Below are positions 57,791 to 64,000 of a DNA stretch of 64,000 bases, piece by piece. The position numbers were made by a program, and so were the translations under genes. The notes beneath the pieces are model-generated. The model was not told where the DNA came from, did not search any database, and was given only the letters and a program-made list of their open reading frames with translations. Source of the stretch: Epiperipatus broadwayi (lineage: Eukaryota > Onychophora > Udeonychophora > Euonychophora > Peripatidae); assembly GCA_028023455.1 (NCBI GenBank), contig JAQFVV010012395.1, positions 5,146,001 through 5,210,000 of the forward strand. Reading direction: 5' to 3'. Positions within the stretch are counted from its first letter, which is position 1. Each line of letters opens with the position of its first letter.

Positions 57791-59540
57791 ACATTACTTC
57801 ATGTTCTTGTACTATATATTGTAACCTTATTACCCTGCTCTAATTAAAATAGATCAATGGTCAATGGTGATGTTTTAAAAAATGTTAAATTTTTACAAAT
57901 ATAAACTAAATGATATTAATATGCCATTGTGAGGAAAACCTGATATATTTTTTTTGTTGTTATTTTGCTACATATGTTTATTCAGAATGGGTTGTTTATA
58001 TTTTATTTAGCTTATCATCTATTATTTGATATTGTAACTATTTTATAATGATTGATGTTTCAGTATGATATGAATAAAGGCATAATCAATTTGTGTAATT
58101 GAAATTAATCATCCTTAATTATGTTTTTATAATTTCTGATATTTAACTAAATTAAATGTATAATTTAAATTTGGTAATTTTAAATTGATGTTATTAAAAG
58201 GAAAATATAAAATATGGTTTCTGAAATTTTAAAATGGTTTAGAGCTAACTCGGTTTGTGTAACTGATAAATCATAAATTTCTAAGTATTTTTTGTATTTT
58301 TGCTTTAAATTGTCTCATGTTAATATGCAAATGAGAAAAGTTTTTTTTAAGAAGCTGTTCATGGGCAGACATTGAGAAATGAGAAAGGACAGTAAAAGAA
58401 AAACAAAGAAAAAACTTTTTGTAAAGTAATTTTAAAAACAAAAATGAATTTGTGATATCAAACTTATTATTGTTAACATTATATTGTGATCAATAGTTGT
58501 TATGCATACATAAAAGTTTTAAATTTCTGTCCTGAAAGAAACATTGGCTTTGACTTGTATTGAACTATAACTGGGTTAAGCAATATTCATCATTATTAAA
58601 GAATCTATTAGAATGGTCAGAAGTACCAAGTAAATCAATATAAAGAAAAGAGAACAGAATACGCAAATTAAAGTTTCAGTTCTCTGTTAAAAGTCATCAG
58701 AATTATTATTACTTAAATAATGTTCTGTTCTATTTAATCTACATTATGTTTAGACATCTTTACTATTTGGATAAACCTACGTATTCATTAATTAATAAAA
58801 TTGCTGAAATTACTTAGAATATGGACAACTCTTATAATTAATCATAAATTACTATTATCATGGAAATTGGAAATTGATAAATTGTGCTTTAGGTATTGTA
58901 CTGCTCGTATAAAGTCATTCTTTGACTGGTGGCTAAAGTTGTTAAAGCTTACCTGGATATATTAACAAAGTTTATGGATTGTCTTACAATCTAGTTATTG
59001 GTATAATTTGTAGAATTATATATTGTGCTTTGAATATTTTGGGTTGCTTGGAGGAAGTCATTCATTAACTGATAAATGGCACATTTAAAATTTACATGGA
59101 TATATAAATTATAAAAGAAATGTTTATAATTTATTCTAGAATTGTATCTACAAATTGAATTGTTGAATTGTATATTGAATAAAGACAAATGATTAACCCG
59201 AAGTTAGTTAATATGTTATCTTAACATAAATCTTTATTTAAAATGGTGTAATATTAGATGATAAAGTAATTAAGAATAAATAATTTGTTATAGAAGAATA
59301 CTTGATCTTTGGGATATTATATTAAAAGATATTGTGAAATATGAACTACATGATGGAATTTTCTATTAAATAAATTATTTTATGGATAACTGAAGACTGT
59401 TAAATATTTAACCTTTTCCTAGGAATTTTGATAACACAATTTGAATATGGAAATGAATAGCCAGAGCCTAATAATATTCAAACTGGGAACGCTAAGTATC
59501 GAACGCTAAATATATTTTAAGCGTTGATAATTATTTAGAT
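57791..59540. other. AT-rich spacer
   Basis: Where gag of the gypsy relic would lie (57,800-59,000) no CCHC knuckle or open frame is recognisable. Otherwise nothing seen. Confidence 0.4.
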
Positions 59541-60350
59541 ATCTTGTACAAAAACAGGCAAACTTTCCATACAATAGTGCCACTCACTTCCAACCAGAGT
59601 AATCAATGGATGCCAGAAGGCTTGTGCATAAAATCCCCATCTAGTGCCTACTCAGCACTGCACCTAGATCTTCGGATCTAATGCAACCCTCCAGCAGCCA
59701 CCTTTTATCTCTACTTAACTACAAAACTATGAGAATTGAAAACACAATATTTCAATCTAAGCTCAATAGCTCATATAATCATATGGGTCTGAACTCAGTT
59801 CAGTACCCATACATTTTGGTGTGATTGGCTCTTTAGCAACCATAGCCACCACTATCCTAATAGGCAGGATTGGTGTTAAATCACTAAACATCACATGATC
59901 ACCATTTCTTATGCTAGCACATAATTGTTATTAAAATAGCTGAAGACACCAAAATCTATGGGTACTGAACTGAGTTCAGACCCATATGACTATATAGGCT
60001 ATTGAGCTTAGATTGGGAATATTATTGTTTTCAAATTTATTCTCATAGTTAAGTAGAGATAAAAGGTAGCTGCTGGAGAGTTGCATTAGATCCTAAGATC
60101 TAGGTGCAGTGCTCTCAGATCCAAAGCTCCACACTAACAAAGGCCACAAATCAGAAACTAGTCTGGGAATATTAGATGAGAAGGCACTAGATGGGGATTT
60201 TGTGCACAAGTCTTCTGGCATCCATTAATTATTCTGGTTGGCACTGAGTGGCACTACTGTATGGAGAGTTTTGCCTGTTTTAATAACAGTTATGTGCTAG
60301 CATAAGAAATGTTGATCATATGATGTTTAGTGGTATCTTGTACAAGATGG
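59541..60350. repeat. Nested foldback repeat (MITE-like)
   Basis: Long inverted arms pair 59,541-59,820 with about 59,955-60,283 (words such as GGGTACTGAACTGAGTTCAG, CTAGATCTTCGGATC/GATCCTAAGATCTAG, CCCCATCTAGTGCC). A second inverted pair inside (about 59,886-59,945) matches 60,284-60,333 (TTATGTGCTAGCATAAGAAAT). Both outer ends carry ATCTTGTACA. The right arm has about 60 bp absent from the left. No coding capacity; probably a non-autonomous foldback DNA element. Confidence 0.8.
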
Positions 60351-62471
60351 TGTTATGACTGGATGTGTGTGTTTATTTATTTTATATATATATATTTCTT
60401 TTATATATCATATATGTAATAGTTATACATACGTTTTCTGTAATATTTTATGGTAGATAATGATTGATTGAATTAAAAAATGATAATATAATATTAATAT
60501 AAGATCTTTAAAGGAGTAGGTAAAGATCATTTACATCAAAATTTATCAGTACCAATTTTCAAAGGTATTAATATTATAATCATCATGATGATAAAACTCA
60601 TTATTGGTATTTAGTTTAAATATTGTAAATCATATTATATTTTGGTTTATTATTTTTATATTGTGATTCCAAAATTGTTTAACAACATTGTTAGCCTATT
60701 CAGAATTTAGAGTAAAAGGGGTTTAAATCATCTGAACCTAAAGATTGTGTAATTACTTACATTTTGCTATTTGAATAAGATCAATTTATGAATTGATGAA
60801 GATTGGTGTGGGATGTTATTAGATCCAATGTGTACATGCTCAGATCTATTTTGACCAATGATTGGTGGGATGATCATTCTATAGCAGTGGATCTATGTTG
60901 GATGTATCAGGCTTTCATTCTATGCTAGCATTATTATGTTTGGGAGTCATTAGTATTATGCATTGTAGTAGAGATATCTTATATAAGGTCATATAATGAG
61001 GTCATGATCTTTAATAAGTATGCTTAGATGGCATAATGTATGAAGGAAGTTGTTAATCCTTTTATTGTGTGATTTTCTTATATCCAGATAAGTTCTGATA
61101 GACACCTGGATATTTAGTTTTGGCATATTTGATTGTGATTCTAGACTTACATTGATATTGTCATTACAAGATTTGACTCTTCCATTTATATATGTTAATG
61201 TTACCTTGGTATATCGGATGGTGAATCATTGCTGTGGAAGCATTCATTGTTGATCAAGAATGGCTTAAGGAAGGTACATAATATATATTCTTACCTGTTG
61301 ATTGAGTATTGGCAATCCATATAGTCTTCAATATAACACAAGTTAGAGTAGTGTGTTGGTAAAATTGTCGAAGCCAATTCTGTAATCAATTTATTTCACT
61401 GGATTCAAGGGTGCATACTCTTTATTAATATAGTAAATTTTATTAATATAACTAAACATCTGATGAAAAGTTTTGGGAAATTCATAAACAAGGAATATTT
61501 TTGTCAATATATTATTTATAAAATCTATTATTATTTAGTATTAATTTTTTTTGTGTGTGTTGATGTAATCTGTAAATAAATTTTAAATAGTAATGTAAAT
61601 AAATATCAATGTAATTTTGTTGTATACTAGTTATTGCTTTTACATTCATGGTTCATCCCAGATCATTGATCACTAATTCAATTCTTTTCTATCCATTGCA
61701 GTCTAATAAAGATTTGTCTTGTTTGAAAAGCTAGAATTTTGATATTTCTATTATTGAGATCATAAGGTATATTTATCTTGTAATCCTTGATATTTGAGGA
61801 ATAGGATTACTTAAATGATGTGGTGAAGGATAAATAACGTCCATTACTCTCTTTTGTTAACATTCAATGTGTGATTTGTTCAGTTTAAGCACTAGAGTTT
61901 ATGTATCAATTAATTAACAGAAAATACAAATATAATGAGTCTCATATCAGTTAGATGACTGGAGATGTTATATTGTTCACAAAGTATATCATCTTAATAT
62001 CATATTATGGCCAAACCATAATCTAAATCATAATGTCTTCTTGTATGCTGGTGCACAAGCACATTAAGTAGCAGTAAAATAACCTTCTTGCTTAACTTAA
62101 CTGTGCATGGATTGAGATAGATTAACAGAATCATATCCTGAGATATAAAGATAAATATGAAAACATTTTATAATTTTTTTTATTATATTTGTTATTCTTC
62201 AAGTTATCATGTAAATGACAGTAGTATATGAAGCTGGAAAGTTATAGTTCATTGGCACATTATTGACGTAATAGTGATCAGATATTGGATCATTTGTAAT
62301 ATTGTAATCTTTGGCACAGAATCAGTTTTGCTGTTGATCGATGGGTATGTTACAATATTTATGATACCACATGTCCTTCTCTACTAGAAATAATTGTTTT
62401 AAAATTCAAAAAAAAAACCCCAGTAGGAAGGCCTACTTATTAAACAATCATTTAATATTATTTTCTTTAAA

Positions 62472-62474
<3 letters not shown>
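60351..62474. other. AT-rich spacer
   Basis: No gene or recognisable repeat; TATATA runs near 60,385. Confidence 0.4.

Positions 62475-62564
<90 letters not shown>
62475..62564. repeat. (TA)n microsatellite, about 90 bp
   Basis: An uninterrupted AT dinucleotide tract of about 45 units. Confidence 0.95.
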
Positions 62565-62566
<2 letters not shown>

Positions 62567-64000
62567 CACTGGGCATTTCTTTTGATCATCAAGAGTGCCA
62601 CCAGATCACTGCATACCTGGAAAATTTAATTTACAGTGATCAGATGTTAATGACTGACTTTGGCTAAATCCAGGGAGAGCGAGAGCTCTTTAATATTATT
62701 CAGACCACCAAGAAATAGAACAGAGACAAACATCAGCCAACCTAACTTTAAATAATTCAAAGAGTTTATTAGATTCAAGCAAAAAAATTCTGGCAAACAA
62801 AATATAAGAGTTTGACCTAGATTTATTGGTGTATTTAACACAGAGTGTACAAGAGTTGAAAATATTAAACACTCTGGCAGGAAAGTTCTTTTTCTTACCT
62901 ATAATTTAAAAAGGGAATTGATAATATCTTCCTGCTAGCAATTTATAAAAAAAAAAACAATTCCAATTTTCCCAATCAAAGATTTTTGAAAATAAGGTGG
63001 TCTTGTAGAGAACATAACAAAACAGCATGTGTGAGCTTTCCTTGACCTGGAATAAAGCATTGGAACCAAGGATGTCATGTGTTCACAGAACAGCTCATGG
63101 TAAAATAACTTTTAAGATTATCAGAGTTCCAATACAAGATGAGAAAGTATAACAAGAAAAGATTACGATCTTACGTAAACAAAAACTAAATCTCTGAAAT
63201 AGGAAAAACAGAACAAAGAATTCGATAAACCACCATCCAAAAGATTTATGGTCTGCAGAAAAATACAAACCCAGTTTAGCTAAACTAATTATAATAACAA
63301 GGACAGATGAATTGGGAATAAAATTATGAAGATCTGCTAAAGCATTTAGCAAAGGTTCTCTGATACAAAGTTTAAAATCACAAATATTGTAGTTTCAAAA
63401 CTGAAATGATGTTACACGCAATAAGAAATAAAAGCAAACACAATAAAGTTAATATTAAAGAAAATGATATATTTACTTTCAGATTAAGTGGAGAATTTAA
63501 TTAGAGACATACCCTGGAAAGAATGCAAAATATTTACCTTATGATGAAACAGAGTCCAGTGGGTCCTTCAATAAGTGCACATAGTTATTTTGAGTTCAAT
63601 ATTCAGGTGGCTTTATCTTTTCATGGTGGCAGTTGTAGAGGCATACTTTGGATCAGTTCAAGTTAGGCTTTCAAGGCATGATCTGGAAGGAATAGCTTGG
63701 GATCAGGAGTCCATCTTTAGGGGGGTTTAACAGGGCATATTATAATAATATTCTGCATAGCTTGTAATTTTAGAATTCTAGATGATCGCTACTTAGCAAT
63801 TAGAAGTCAGTACTTTTATTTCAGCAGAATCTCCATAGACTAATATAACTGCATAATAAAAATGAACAGCAGAAAAACAAGAAGCTGAATCAATACCCTT
63901 TTTAAGAAGAATAATCTAGGTCAAGCCAAGAATAATAAGTTCAAAACTTTTGGGCCATTTATATGCACTCTTATCTCCCATGTAATCTCTCTTGTTTTTT
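62565..64000. other. AT-rich sequence, no gene seen
   Basis: Short minus-strand frames (62,647-62,841 and 63,095-63,352) are leucine/phenylalanine-rich as expected from AT-rich antisense sequence; no family was recognised. Confidence 0.4.

Noticed and set aside
1-64000. CRISPR array, operon, rRNA or prokaryotic insertion sequence
   Set aside because: No regularly spaced direct repeats with unique spacers, no Shine-Dalgarno-led gene strings, and no rRNA core sequences; all signals are eukaryotic.

Overview
The window is AT-rich, intron-scale eukaryotic DNA dominated by transposable elements in all states of decay. There is no prokaryotic gene organisation. The best guess is a lophotrochozoan, probably a coleoid cephalopod. 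The reasons are the mix of Penelope-like elements with GIY-YIG endonuclease, RTE LINEs, Ty3/gypsy LTR elements and GTF2IRD2/ZBED5-like hAT relics; an interstitial CCCTAA-type (TTAGGG) degenerate array, where arthropods mostly have TTAGG; and a short match at 55,421-55,448 to the 5' end of the cephalopod tRNA-derived SINE. The taxonomic call is inference and no ribosomal or mitochondrial marker is present.

Layout. 1-7.1 kb: tRNA-like SINE fragments, a diverged tandem repeat and a decayed minus-strand RTE LINE (4.85-7.09 kb). 7.56-7.69 kb: a tRNA-Gly retropseudogene with a clean target-site duplication. 8.6-11.9 kb: two Penelope-like elements (PLEs) head-to-head, forming a 3.3-kb imperfect palindrome; each carries a tRNA-like module in its 3' UTR. 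12.1-13.5 kb: a minus-strand hAT pseudogene. 15.86-16.70 kb: a nearly perfect 774-bp palindrome made of two PLE 3' ends, flanked by a 14-bp direct repeat. 17.9-19.7 kb: a plus-strand hAT pseudogene interrupted by a short repeat. 23.4-26.3 kb: an almost full-length but frameshifted RTE LINE. 29.8-30.0 kb: the one convincing host feature, a first coding exon with a splice donor on the minus strand. 32.4-32.8 kb: a PLE GIY-YIG relic. 36.4-36.7 kb: telomere-like and 49-bp tandem repeats.

38.2-53.3 kb is a cluster of nested LTR-type elements: a 4.1-kb foldback made of two inverted LTR-like units, a minus-strand gypsy pol relic, a structurally intact non-autonomous LTR element (1.7-kb LTRs, coiled-coil ORF only), and a 2.2-kb solo-LTR-like unit of the same family as the foldback. 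56.6-57.8 kb: another gypsy protease-RT relic. 59.5-60.35 kb: a nested foldback repeat. The rest is AT-rich sequence with microsatellites and no supported gene.

No element here is evidently autonomous today. The RTE could supply TPRT activity for the tRNA retroposon, and a gypsy element elsewhere must mobilise the 45.2-51.1 kb LTR element; both are inference. The recurring theme is inverted dimerisation of retroelement ends (8.6-11.9, 15.9-16.7 and 38.2-42.3 kb).
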